This document shows positions 16,776-25,272 of a DNA stretch of 64,000 bases, piece by piece (within the stretch, counting starts at the first letter, position 1; every line of letters begins with the position of its first letter). The notes under the pieces are model-generated. The model made no database searches, was not told the origin of the DNA, and saw nothing but the letters and a program-made list of their open reading frames with translations. Origin of the DNA: CBDBIK01 sp965206145 (GTDB lineage: Bacteria > Pseudomonadota > Alphaproteobacteria > TMED109); NCBI GenBank assembly GCA_965206145.1, contig CBDBIK010000005.1:1-64000 (forward strand). Reading direction: 5' to 3'. The translations under genes were made by a program, and so were the position numbers.

Positions 16776-18499
16776 TTTGCCTTCTCCCCTTCGATCAAGG
16801 CCATTTCACCGGCAGAAAAACCATAGAGGCTAGCCACAATCTCATTGAGCTCGTGGCGGTCATTTGTTTCAGAATATCGCTTCAAGCGCTCGCGCATCGA
16901 CGCGCTCACGCTCTCCCACTTCGGAAGCCTGATCCGCCGTAGATATTGCGCCTGAAACCGCAAATATCCGCCGCGCATCTTGGTCGAGTAGAGCGAAACG
17001 AATAGACGGGCGATGCCGGATCGCATGACAGCTTGCAGTGCATGCACACCCCACTCGTCAGACGTGACGAAATAAAGGTTGTGGTGAGGATAGAGCTTGC
17101 CGCCTTCATAAACGATAGACGCATCTCCCTTGATGTCAGGGATCAGAAGCTTTTCGCGGCGGGCGAGCTCGGGATAGATGCGGTCGATGGTGCGATACCA
17201 GCTCTGCGGGGATTTGGTGGCGACATGCCGCCCCGCGATCGCCTCATGACGCTCTTCCAGGTAGCGCTTGAGTCTCGGGAAATCATCAAGATTGACAAGC
17301 TTACCATCATCGCCAAAGGGGTTGATCACCCCCCTGCCCCGCCACTCAACATGCCCCTCGAGAATGTCTTTTGTCATCACCAGAGGAAGCTTTCGGGACG
17401 GCTCAACCTCGAGCTCTTCCAAATCTGCAATGAATGCCTTGTCCGCGCCGGTCGCAACGCCGATCCCAACCTTGCATCCGGCTTCCTCAATTGTCGGAAA
17501 CTCGGCCTCGAGACGGCGCACAAGCGCAAGCGCATCGAAGTTCTCAAGTATCCAGGGTTCGCCACCTGCGGCTATCTTGGCGATCTCCCGAACCGCACTC
17601 GTGGTCTTGAGTTTTGAAGCCGTCAGCTCGCGCGCAAGGTTGCCAAGAGCATTTCCGTCGATCTCAGGGCGCGCAAATATTCGCGTGACATTGTTCCCCT
17701 GCCCTGGTGTAGGCCGCTCAATCAAGGTGATGGCGGGATAAACGCTTACCTCGGAATGAAACGCATCCGTACCGACCATATCGACGTAGGCTGAAAGGTG
17801 GTATGTTCGGTTGACGAGTTCGCGGAGCTTTTTCCCGTAGCGGTTTTTCATCCACCGATCCGCGCAAATGAAGCTTAGCTTGCCCCCTGCCCCCAGAAGC
17901 CGAAGCGATTGTTCGATGAACGGAACATAGATATCGGCGCGGTCGTAGATCGTGCTGTAGCGCTGCCGGTATTCACCCATCAGCACATCGGGAACAACTT
18001 CCTGGCGCACATAGGGTGGATTTCCCACAGCGTGGGTAAAATCCTTATCAAAATCAAATAGCAGAAAGTCACCCTGAGCTAGCCACGTATCAAGCAGTAC
18101 TTCGGTATCCTTTGCCGAAACACCTTTTTTGATCATCATGGCACGCATGGCCTGACGATTGCGTTCAAAAGTTTCCCGGTGGAGCTCGACGCCGCGGATC
18201 GCAGGAGCGAGCCTATCGAAACTGAGGCCATTGGGCTCGCGTTGTGCGGTGATTAAGAGACGTTCGATGGCCGGGAGAATGAAATCACCTTCACCAAATG
18301 AGGGCTCGAGGAGACAGAAGTCTGCCAAGGGCTGATCAACGGTGTATCCGACAAGATCGAGAATAAAGTCTACAACTTCGCGCCGGGTGTAGATTGCTCC
18401 ACGTGCTTCAATGCCACCGTTACTCGCAAGCTGCTCGACTGCCTCTGCAACCGGGCAAAAATCGTCAAATGTTGGTTGGGATGCTAACGATTGGCTCAA
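16772..18499 (-). CDS. PaeR7I-type DNA N6-adenine methyltransferase
   Basis: The 575-residue protein has a gamma-class order of motifs: motif I LLEPSFGEGDFILP near residue 85, then the catalytic AVGNPPYVRQ (NPPY) near residue 160, and a long C-terminal recognition region containing GVATGADKAFI and a WYRTIDRIYP segment. This matches XhoI/PaeR7I isoschizomer methylases, which modify the adenine of CTCGAG. It is intact and is the first gene of the methylase-endonuclease-ATPase cluster. With the paired endonuclease frameshifted, it is probably now an orphan methylase. Confidence 0.9.
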   Translation of the reverse strand: MSQSLASQPTFDDFCPVAEAVEQLASNGGIEARGAIYTRREVVDFILDLVGYTVDQPLADFCLLEPSFGEGDFILPAIERLLITAQREPNGLSFDRLAPAIRGVELHRETFERNRQAMRAMMIKKGVSAKDTEVLLDTWLAQGDFLLFDFDKDFTHAVGNPPYVRQEVVPDVLMGEYRQRYSTIYDRADIYVPFIEQSLRLLGAGGKLSFICADRWMKNRYGKKLRELVNRTYHLSAYVDMVGTDAFHSEVSVYPAITLIERPTPGQGNNVTRIFARPEIDGNALGNLARELTASKLKTTSAVREIAKIAAGGEPWILENFDALALVRRLEAEFPTIEEAGCKVGIGVATGADKAFIADLEELEVEPSRKLPLVMTKDILEGHVEWRGRGVINPFGDDGKLVNLDDFPRLKRYLEERHEAIAGRHVATKSPQSWYRTIDRIYPELARREKLLIPDIKGDASIVYEGGKLYPHHNLYFVTSDEWGVHALQAVMRSGIARLFVSLYSTKMRGGYLRFQAQYLRRIRLPKWESVSASMRERLKRYSETNDRHELNEIVASLYGFSAGEMALIEGEKAK

Positions 18500-18679
18500 T
18501 GCATCATCACTTTCCTGAGCGTTTTAGAACTTGCTAATTCGTCATTTAGAAACATCTTCATCAGTTTTACAAAGCTGATACCTTCGCGATCTGATTTTCC
18601 GGAGGCTTTTTGTGTCATCTGGTTCCTCGTTTTGGCTATACCTGATATTACACAAGAGCCCATAAGGAGCAATAGAGAA

Positions 18680-18980
18680 ATGGCATTTTGGTATATAATT
18701 CCCATTGGATTGATTGTTTTGATCATCCCCCTTTCATCTGCGCGAACATTCGCCGTCTGCACGATGTTAACCTGTCAGGCTGGTGGCAGTCGCTTTGGTT
18801 CACCATAATTTGGTTTCCCTTGTCTTGTTGGACCGGCCAGGCTGATCACCATGGCTTTGGATCGCCCACATTGGATTTGTCCTTGGCTTGTGCTTGGTAC
18901 TGTTCAAAAAAGGCACTCCCGGCCCTAATCGTTACGGTCCCGATCCTATCGAATCCGCTCCCGAGGAAAAATCTCCATAA
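18680..18980 (+). pseudogene. DUF805 membrane protein remnant in three frames
   Basis: AAGGAG precedes an ATG at 18680 that opens a hydrophobic segment (MAFWYIIPIGLIVLIIPL). The next frame carries the DUF805 signature NIRRLHDVNLSGWW. A third frame carries GFVLGLCLVLFKKGTPGPNRYGPDP, the typical DUF805 C-terminus, ending at 18980. The gene therefore has at least two frameshifts. DUF805 proteins are small inner-membrane proteins of unknown function. Confidence 0.75.
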
Positions 18981-19245
18981 CTGCTACTGCTTCCTCTCTG
19001 ATAAATATCTGCATCGCCGGTGTTCAAAGAAGGTTATCGGAACGCGCTGCACCCACCCTCGTTCAGGCCAGAGCTTTACCATGCATCCGATAAATGCCGC
19101 TTTCGGGGGGCGTGTTTGAGTTAAAGAAGCAGGTTAGCCTTCAGCCAACCGACAACCTGAGTCCTAACCCTCTATCAAGGTTAGGCTCATCTGTGCGGAT
19201 CGCCGAACATGGCGGATATGATCGCCACCGACTGGGAGAATTGCC

Positions 19246-19415
19246 ATGACCGACAAATCCAAACTCGCCGTGGCACTCGTCAGCAGCCGCTACCAGCCCA
19301 CGAAGGCAGAGATGAAAGAACTCTTTTGGAGTTTCCAGAGGGGACCACGCCAGAGGATATCGCTAAGGGTGTGACGCGACCGGCCAACGTACGTTGGGTA
19401 GACTGGCCCGACTAA
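19246..19415 (+). pseudogene. Small alphaproteobacterial protein, frameshifted
   Basis: The start MTDKSKLAVALVSSRYQPTK reads from 19246 with a GGGAG upstream. After AEMKE the frame shifts, and the C-terminus FPEGTTPEDIAKGVTRPANV ends at 19415 in another frame. The combined product (about 55 residues) resembles short proteins with the SRYQPTKAE motif that are common in alphaproteobacterial accessory DNA. Their function is unknown to me. Confidence 0.55.
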
Positions 19416-20458
19416 ACCCGCGGATCGGCTTGAACACTTAGAATCCCCGTATTGAACCCTGTCGGTATCGCAAGTTTGACACCGAGAATCTTTTCAACGA
19501 ACTCGGTGACTCCGTCCAACGCTGTTTCCAGGTCTTCGAGTGATGGGCGCAACTGTTTATGCACCCAGTCATTCCGAATCGTTCGAGCAGTTTTAAGTTG
19601 GTTGTGCAATCCCTGATCAATCTGCCCTGTATTAAGGCTGGCTTCCAACAGTTTGGCGACCTGCGGGTGCCAACCTGATGTCGCTCTGTTTTTCCATTGG
19701 CAAGCAAAACGCTTAGTATCTTCCGACAAAGGTGCCCGAATTGCAGCATCGTCACCTGCTTCGATCACGTGACAACGCCAACATTCGTTAGCTAGTACTT
19801 CTGCAATAGAGAATAGGTGGAGGATCGAATCCTGCCAGTCGAGCCTCTGATAGCAGCAGCACCCCTTGTGAAACTGAGCAATCAGCGAAATAATATCGAT
19901 CTCCTTATTCCTGCTGGCCAGTCCTATCAGTTCATCGAACGTTTTCGCAATCGATTCGACCGAATTTACGTCAATGAAAGACGACGCATGATGAGTTACA
20001 TTTTGTTGTCCTCGTAGCACATGTTCGCCAACGCCGAAATCAGGCACAATCGGTATACAGGAGCCAGAATCATTTTTTCGATAGAGCCGAGAATGATCAA
20101 TAACATACCACTTTCGGGACTGGTTCGGTTCCTTCTCCAATCGGCACTGATCGAGGACGGACAGATACTCGCAGAGCCGCGATATCGGTCCGATATTCTC
20201 CTCCTGTATGCGTGCCGCAGCGTCTTGGCTGACATTCCCCCGTCTCAGACCTTCGTCTATCAGCATTTTGTGAAACTTCTTCGAAATATGAAGGAACAAT
20301 CCTCCATTATCGGTCGCATGTAATACACTGCCGAGAGAATGGATATCATAGGTAGTGACCGACCCCGCAGAGTTAAATCGATAACTCGCCGAATGATCGG
20401 GGGTATTGATTCGAGTATGAGAATGCCAGGGGGGCATAAAATATCCAATAATCTCCAC
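19412..20458 (-). CDS. Hypothetical protein with a C-terminal HEPN-like motif
   Basis: The 348-residue protein has no recognisable N-terminal domain. Residues from about 190 to 320 are helical, and TIRNDWVHKQL near residue 300 matches the R-x4-H signature of HEPN ribonucleases. A cysteine cluster (FHKGCCCYQ) lies before it. HEPN proteins often sit in defence islands as RNases or cofactors, which fits the neighbours here: a methyltransferase-HNH gene and helicase remnant upstream, and an R-M system downstream. It overlaps the end of the small + strand pseudogene by four bases. The family assignment rests on one motif, so it stays tentative. Confidence 0.5.
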   Translation of the reverse strand: MEIIGYFMPPWHSHTRINTPDHSASYRFNSAGSVTTYDIHSLGSVLHATDNGGLFLHISKKFHKMLIDEGLRRGNVSQDAAARIQEENIGPISRLCEYLSVLDQCRLEKEPNQSRKWYVIDHSRLYRKNDSGSCIPIVPDFGVGEHVLRGQQNVTHHASSFIDVNSVESIAKTFDELIGLASRNKEIDIISLIAQFHKGCCCYQRLDWQDSILHLFSIAEVLANECWRCHVIEAGDDAAIRAPLSEDTKRFACQWKNRATSGWHPQVAKLLEASLNTGQIDQGLHNQLKTARTIRNDWVHKQLRPSLEDLETALDGVTEFVEKILGVKLAIPTGFNTGILSVQADPRV

Positions 20459-20468
20459 GGCGATGTCC

Positions 20469-20630
20469 TTAAGTGCTTGAACAAAAATTAGTTAAAACGC
20501 ATTGGCACTCCATCACCCAATCCAGCGCGGACTTGCCATTCACCACGTAATCGTAACCCACAGGGAAATTTCGGTCGAGATGGTACAGGAATTGTAGATC
20601 AACATTGTCAGGTCTTTGTTTTCGGGACTA
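20469..20630 (-). pseudogene. DEAD/DEAH restriction-type helicase, C-terminal remnant
   Basis: About 50 residues read LQFLYHLDRNFPVGYDYVVN then GKSALDWVMECQCV. This resembles the conserved C-terminus of large restriction-associated helicases (Y.YVVNGK.AL.WVMERQ). No start and no helicase core are present. It follows the methyltransferase-HNH gene on the same strand, so it is probably the tail of a deleted partner subunit. Confidence 0.55.
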
Positions 20631-20653
20631 TATACTTAACACTCCCATCCAAC

Positions 20654-21867
20654 CTATAATTGCAGTTTAACCCGCAGATAATCCATGCCTCGGTCTCCCT
20701 TGATCCGGTTGCATCTGCTGCAAAGCAGTTGCAGATTATCCATATGGTCGGTTCCTCCCTTCCCTCTAGCGATGATGTGGTCTACTTCAAGGTTTTGAGC
20801 TTTAAAATGTTCATTGCATCCAGTGCAGTCTCCTTCCTGCTCTCCGTAAAGTTTGTGCCTGTTCTCTGCACAATTATAGCGCGGCAGTTTGCCGATATCC
20901 GTGCGCTGAGGAATGTCATCGCGGTTGATGATTTTACGGGTCAGATCGTCAATGCGCGAGCGTACAAGTTCTGCCGCTTTAGGCGATATGTCGATTCCCA
21001 CCCATTCTCGCTCCAATGCATCAGCGACGACACAGGTTGTAGCGCAACCACAGAAGGGATCAAGAATTACATCACCAGAACTACTTGATGCCTTGATGAC
21101 GCGTTCCAGGAGAGTCAGTGGTTTTTGCGTCGGATAGCCGACTGATTCTTTGCCTCTGACAAACGGGATAGTCCACCAATCTTCACGAACTACATCTTTC
21201 AGATAGATATTAGAGTAAGAGCCATCCCGGTTCTTAATCCGTGCATACCGTCTACCAGCATCGTCAATTTTGTTGTAACGACCAACATGTTCTGGCGCAA
21301 CCGGACGCGAAGCCCCTACCGCATCGAAGTGTGGGATTCCCCCCCCCCCCCCTTACCAAAATACAAAATGATGTCATGCTTTCTCTGAAAGCGAGTCCTG
21401 GACATACCGCGACCGCCATAACACCACACAATCTCATTCTGAAATTGCTTCCGCCCCAACACCGCATCCATCACCAGTTTTAGGTAATGGCTCATGGTCG
21501 GATCGCAGTGCAGGAAAATTGAACCAGTTGGTTTTAGTAACCGTCGCATTTCTAGTAAACGTGCCGCTATGTAAGCAAGGTAAGATTTGTCACTGTCGGT
21601 CATGGCCGCAAGCAGGACGCGGTACAAGGACGGGTGTTTCGCTTCAATCAGGTTGATCCACTCCGCATCCACATCGCGAAGCGTCCATGTGTCCTTGAAC
21701 GCGGCTCCTGCCGCTTTGCTTCCGATGGGCGCAGCGTAGCTTACTTTCGAATTGAAAGGTGGATCAAGGTAGATCAAGTCAACTGATTCGGAATTCATGC
21801 CGCGCATGATTTCCAAATTGTCGCCTGTCCAGATCGTGCGGTTAGCCCAGTTTGGTTTTGCCACCAA
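20654..21867 (-). pseudogene. DNA methyltransferase-HNH nuclease fusion, out of frame at a 14-G tract (possible phase-off allele)
   Basis: The first frame (183 codons) begins MVAKPNWANRTIWTGDNLEI and includes the catalytic LIYLDPPFNSKVSY and a dwelling helix region up to YFGKGGGG. The tract at 21339-21352 has 14 G; 15 or 12 would continue in frame into GIPHFDAVGASRPVAP, through GYPTQKPL and the SAM-binding DPFCGCATTCVVADALE, to a C-terminal HNH domain (CTGCNEHFK, LEVDHIIARGKGGTDH, LLCSRCNRIKGDRG). The order DPPF then FCGC indicates a beta-class amino-methyltransferase of about 404 residues. Fusion to HNH would place modification and cleavage in one polypeptide. The break exactly at a long G run suggests phase variation and not plain decay. 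Confidence 0.8.
21339..21352 (-). repeat. 14-G homopolymer in the methyltransferase-HNH gene
   Basis: Fourteen C on the + strand (G on the coding strand) follow TTTGGTAA. With 14 the ribosome meets TAG nine codons after the tract; with 12 or 15 the full fusion is read. Tracts of this length slip at high frequency in organisms with phase-variable methyltransferases. Confidence 0.85.
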
Positions 21868-22030
21868 TCAATCCTCATCGCCAAAATCCATCGGAATAGT
21901 TTCCGATTAAGAGAATGGCACTTTAATGTGCAATCTTCAAATAAATGCTACCAGGATTCTCGATCCCCGGCAGCCAACTAGGAGGAAAAGATGTTCTCTG
22001 ACTCCCCTTATGCCTATTTCGGAGAAGCTA

Positions 22031-22651
22031 ATGACTAGGCGCAATTGGCGTGACTTGCCTTACGCGCTGGCTTTGCTTGCCGGCGTTGCAGTTAGTGTAT
22101 TTGCGAATCTTGTCGATCCGTTCTCCAAATCGCTGGCCATAGGGACGGCAACATTCGGAATGATCGTGGCTGGCTTCACAGCCACCCAGCGGAACATGCT
22201 GATTGGTATGGGCGGAACGAAAGTTATGCGGTTTATCGTGAGAAAGGGGTATCAGGAGGATACACTGAATTACATGAGGGATAGCGTTTTCGGGGGTTTG
22301 ATCGTTGCCGTGCTTTCGGTGGTATGGCTCTTTCTCCCCGAGGCCAACGAATCCACTTTGCTCTGGAGACTATGGTTTGGGTTCTGGTCGGGAGCGATGG
22401 TGCTCGTGTTTATTTCCACATTGCGCAACGAGCGGATAGTGACGCCCAATTCACGCGCCATCTGCGTGCTGGGGATGCCCTTGCGTGCGCTGGTAAGCAT
22501 GAAGATCGCCAGCAACCACTTTTGCAGGGGAAGGCGACTCTCAGCCAAGACCGTCCCCGTACGAACGCTGAAACTCCACAATCGGGATATTGGTGGTAAT
22601 TCGAAACTTGCTGGCTACTGGCGGGACTACGCGGTGGATTGTGAATTGTGA
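22031..22651 (+). CDS. Small multi-pass membrane protein with a replaced C-terminus
   Basis: GGAG precedes the ATG at 22031 by about seven bases. Residues 1-135 have four likely membrane segments (ALALLAGVAVSVFANLV, IGTATFGMIVAGFTA, GGLIVAVLSVVWLFL, FGFWSGAMVLVFIS). After about 22435 the frame runs antisense through an IS1595 fragment, so the last 70 residues are probably not original and the gene is truncated. I do not recognise the family. A start at 22010 is possible but lacks a good ribosome site. Confidence 0.5.
   Translation: MTRRNWRDLPYALALLAGVAVSVFANLVDPFSKSLAIGTATFGMIVAGFTATQRNMLIGMGGTKVMRFIVRKGYQEDTLNYMRDSVFGGLIVAVLSVVWLFLPEANESTLLWRLWFGFWSGAMVLVFISTLRNERIVTPNSRAICVLGMPLRALVSMKIASNHFCRGRRLSAKTVPVRTLKLHNRDIGGNSKLAGYWRDYAVDCEL
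22435..22585 (-). pseudogene. IS1595-family transposase fragment
   Basis: The frame reads FSVRTGTVLAESRLPLQKW then LLAIFMLTSARKGIPSTQMA and RELGVT. This is the conserved junction between the zinc ribbon and the start of the ISXO2-type core in IS1595 transposases. Only about 50 residues remain; the DDE core is gone. It truncates the membrane protein on the other strand. Confidence 0.7.
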
Positions 22652-22795
22652 ACCATGCGGCTGCCAATTAAAAAGGCGTGCACCTGCCACTATTTCAAAC
22701 CCTTCAAGGTTGTCGCGGTTGTTCACCTCCCATCGGTAGTTGTCTGGGATGTATCGCATGGCTTCATCTTCAAACAGGATGAACTCTCCGCGGCC
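22590..22795 (-). pseudogene. Unidentified protein fragment
   Basis: The open stretch contains GRGEFILFEDEAMRYIPDNY then RWEVNNRDNLEGFEIVAGAR and a tail up to HRVVPP. It has normal protein-like composition on this strand, with no start before a stop upstream. It seems to be a broken gene cut by the IS1595 fragment. I do not recognise it. The remaining DNA to 22956 holds no further gene. Confidence 0.3.
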
Positions 22796-22956
22796 ATATT
22801 CCGCACAAGGACGGCAACGCGCAAGTCATCATGCTCGTCTAATATTTCGTTTATGTGGCTGTTCCATATCGACAAAATGCACTTATGTACACAACTCCCA
22901 TTTTTTACGCTTCTCTACATTGAGCCGATTGTCCAAAACTCTTTCTGCTGAGAGAG

Positions 22957-23394
22957 TCACTTGGATGCAAGGGTGTCAGGGTTGAGATCCGCCATAGCAC
23001 ACAGAATTCTCCAGTGAGAGTCCGAGACGGGAACGACGGAAAGACGAGATTGGCGGACCAGGGAAAGATCGGAAAGGTGGGGATCTGCTTTGATGACGGC
23101 CAACGTCACCGGTGATGGAACTGCGCTCACAGCCCGCACGTCGACCATCCCGAAACGGCCAGTAGTGTCGGTGTGGTCGGGATAGTATTCGCGGATAATT
23201 TCGACGACGCCCACAATCCGTTTTTCGTTGACAGAATGGTAAAAAAAGCCGCTATCTCCCAGCTTCATGGCTTTCATGTTGTTGGAAGCTTGGTGATTCC
23301 TCACCCCGTCCCATTCGGCACCCTTCGCGCCACACTTCACCTGATCGTCCCACGACCAGGCGCCAGGTTCAGATTTGAAAAGCCAATGTGCCAT
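22957..23394 (-). CDS. EVE domain protein
   Basis: The 145-residue protein begins MAHWLFKSEPGAWSWDDQ, and has WDGVRNHQASNNMKAMKLGD and GFFYHSVNEKRIVGVVEI, the classic EVE-domain pattern (W..KSEP, GVRN.QA.N). EVE domains are PUA-like folds that bind modified bases in DNA or RNA; bacterial stand-alone versions are often housekeeping-like. The second methionine (23394) matches the family start better than the one at 23397. It lies at the left edge of the conserved core block. Confidence 0.9.
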   Translation of the reverse strand: MAHWLFKSEPGAWSWDDQVKCGAKGAEWDGVRNHQASNNMKAMKLGDSGFFYHSVNEKRIVGVVEIIREYYPDHTDTTGRFGMVDVRAVSAVPSPVTLAVIKADPHLSDLSLVRQSRLSVVPVSDSHWRILCAMADLNPDTLASK

Positions 23395-23478
23395 CAATTA
23401 TCTTCCTTCCACAGTATGTATCAGTTTGTTCCGTAGTAACAGAATTTGAGTAATACCTCACGCAGTTTCATCGGCAAC

Positions 23479-23799
23479 CTAATCGGGGGAATTGGACTGC
23501 TTCGAAACAGAAACCGGAAGACATGTCCGAACCCGAATAACCCCCGAAATAGGCACTGACTGACAAAGAAGACGAACGTTGTTCGCATGTTCCGTGTCCG
23601 TCAGGGCGAAATCCTCCCCATCAGAATCGTCGAGTTCCCCTTCCATTACAGTTGCCTTGCAGGTGCCACAAATTCCGGAACGACAATTGTGAGGCAGCCG
23701 TACACCCGCCGCAATTGCAGAGTCCAGGACGGATTGTCTCGGATCCGCAGAGAACGAGATATCGGTGCCATCAATAAAGATCGTTAGTTCCGTACTCAT
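23479..23799 (-). CDS. 2Fe-2S ferredoxin
   Basis: From MSTELTIFIDGTD the 106-residue protein carries the plant/bacterial-type [2Fe-2S] ligand set C-x4-C-x2-C (NCRSGICGTCKATV) and a distal cysteine (VRLLCQSVP). It is a small soluble electron carrier. The chosen ATG at 23799 overlaps the stop of the thioredoxin-like gene (ATGA), which suggests coupled translation; the alternative start at 23811 adds four residues only. Its partner enzyme is not visible here. Confidence 0.88.
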   Translation of the reverse strand: MSTELTIFIDGTDISFSADPRQSVLDSAIAAGVRLPHNCRSGICGTCKATVMEGELDDSDGEDFALTDTEHANNVRLLCQSVPISGVIRVRTCLPVSVSKQSNSPD

Positions 23800-24347
23800 G
23801 CATCTCGCCACTTGATCGAACAGCCCATGCTGGGGCTCTGTTCGGCGGGACCTCCCCGACCTTCGGCAACGGCAAGCATCGCCTCGTAGAGTTCGCGGCG
23901 GGTTCCTTCCCGAGGTTCGGCCCGGGCATCATCGAGGCGACCTCGGTACTGAAGCTCCAGTCCCGCATCGAAACCAAAGAAATCCGGAGTGCAGACGGCG
24001 TCATAGGCACGTGCCACTTCCTGGGAACGATCGATCAGGTAGGGAAACGGAAAGGCGTGCAAGGCTGCGAATTCCTTCATGCGGGGAAAATCATCGTCGG
24101 GATAAGCGTCAGTATCGTTGGACATAATGGCCACGACTCCAATCCCACGCTCCTGAAGTGCAGCCACGTCACGTACGATCTTCGCCGTAGCGGACTTCAC
24201 GTAAGGGCAATGGTTGCAGATGAACATGACGAGTGTTCCGTTCGGCCCCCGGATGCTTTCCAGAGTGTGGTTTGCGTCGTCGATCCCGGGAAGATCAAAA
24301 GCCGGCGCCTCCCAGCCGAAGTCACAGATAGGAGTGATCTCTGCCAT
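23796..24347 (-). CDS. Thioredoxin-fold peroxiredoxin-like protein
   Basis: The 183-residue protein has an AhpC/TSA-like fold: APAFDLPGIDDANHTLESI, then VMFICNHCPYVKSATAKIV with a CNHC in place of CxxC of thioredoxin, and VCTPDFFGFDAGLELQYRGR. This is a known family of thioredoxin-family proteins with a C-x-x-C-P-Y-V site. It probably reduces or senses thiols in the cytoplasm, as no signal peptide is present. It is the first gene of a two-gene operon with the ferredoxin. Confidence 0.85.
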   Translation of the reverse strand: MAEITPICDFGWEAPAFDLPGIDDANHTLESIRGPNGTLVMFICNHCPYVKSATAKIVRDVAALQERGIGVVAIMSNDTDAYPDDDFPRMKEFAALHAFPFPYLIDRSQEVARAYDAVCTPDFFGFDAGLELQYRGRLDDARAEPREGTRRELYEAMLAVAEGRGGPAEQSPSMGCSIKWRDA

Positions 24348-24457
24348 GGAGACGATCCTTCAAAAAAACGGATGATACACCCTGTCGAGAGGCCAGTTTG
24401 CCATCACTGGCAGACATGAGCGATGCTCCCGGACGGGGTTCTAAAAGAAAAATACCC

Positions 24458-25132
24458 ATGACCTCATCCGTCCCTACATACGACTTCGAAGGGCGCACCG
24501 TCGTCGTGACGGGCATTGCCGGTGCCCTGGGTGAGGTGACTGCAGCGGCGCTCTCGACTGCAGGTGCGAAGGTCCTGTCGCCAGCGGATCCGATCGAGGG
24601 AGGGCCTGACCTCTCCGATGAAACTGCGACGCGTATGTGGTACGACGCCCAGGAAGGTCTGTGGGCCTCGATCCACATCGCGGGCGGCTTTTGCATGGCC
24701 CCAATATTGGAAACGGATACAGAGGCTCTTGAACGCATGTGGCGGATGAACGCACGCTCATGCTTCTTCTGCTGTCGGGAAGCGGTCCGAAGCATCCGGG
24801 CAACCGGAAATGGTGGACGCATCGTCAATGTGGCGGCCCAGCCGGCACTGGAACCGCGCCAAGGTGCGGGCATGACGGCCTACACCATGAGCAAGGCAGC
24901 AGTTGCAGCCCTTACCGAAGCTCTTGGGGAAGAGGTTGCCAGGGAAGGCATTCTCGTTAATGCGCTGGCACCAGCGATCCTCGACACTCCCACCAATCGT
25001 GAAGCGATGCCAGATGCGGACCGTTCGCGTTGGGCGGCACTCACCGATGTGGCGGAGGTAATCGGATTCCTCGCTTCACCTGCGAATCAAGTCGCGCGGA
25101 GTGCCATCGTTCCCGTGTACGGAGAATCCTGA
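24458..25132 (+). CDS. Short-chain dehydrogenase/reductase
   Basis: The 224-residue protein starts MTSSVPTYDFEGRTVVVTG and has a glycine-rich cofactor site (TGIAGALG), the NVAAQ strand that normally carries the catalytic Ser region, and the active-site Y-x3-K (YTMSK). The dinucleotide motif differs slightly from TGxxxGxG, and IHIAGGF replaces NNAG. The substrate is unknown. An in-frame ATG at 24398 exists, but the family alignment favours 24458. It is divergent from the thioredoxin-like gene and followed by a hairpin. Confidence 0.85.
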   Translation: MTSSVPTYDFEGRTVVVTGIAGALGEVTAAALSTAGAKVLSPADPIEGGPDLSDETATRMWYDAQEGLWASIHIAGGFCMAPILETDTEALERMWRMNARSCFFCCREAVRSIRATGNGGRIVNVAAQPALEPRQGAGMTAYTMSKAAVAALTEALGEEVAREGILVNALAPAILDTPTNREAMPDADRSRWAALTDVAEVIGFLASPANQVARSAIVPVYGES

Positions 25133-25150
25133 ACCCACGCTTAACCCTTA

Positions 25151-25173
25151 CCCCTTGCGTAGCGGGCAAGGGG
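25151..25173 (+). terminator. Hairpin after the SDR gene
   Basis: CCCCTTGC and GCAAGGGG form an 8-bp stem with a 7-base loop, 18 bases after the SDR stop. The T-rich tail is weak (CACTAGTTT). It separates the SDR gene from the Gld-type operon. Confidence 0.5.
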
Positions 25174-25272
25174 CACTAGTTTCACGAGGCGAGGGATGTC
25201 CGTGGTGGCACGATTGTGAGGCCGTGCCGCTTCGTTCCCTGTAGACCCACCCTGGAAAGATTAAGGAAGAAG

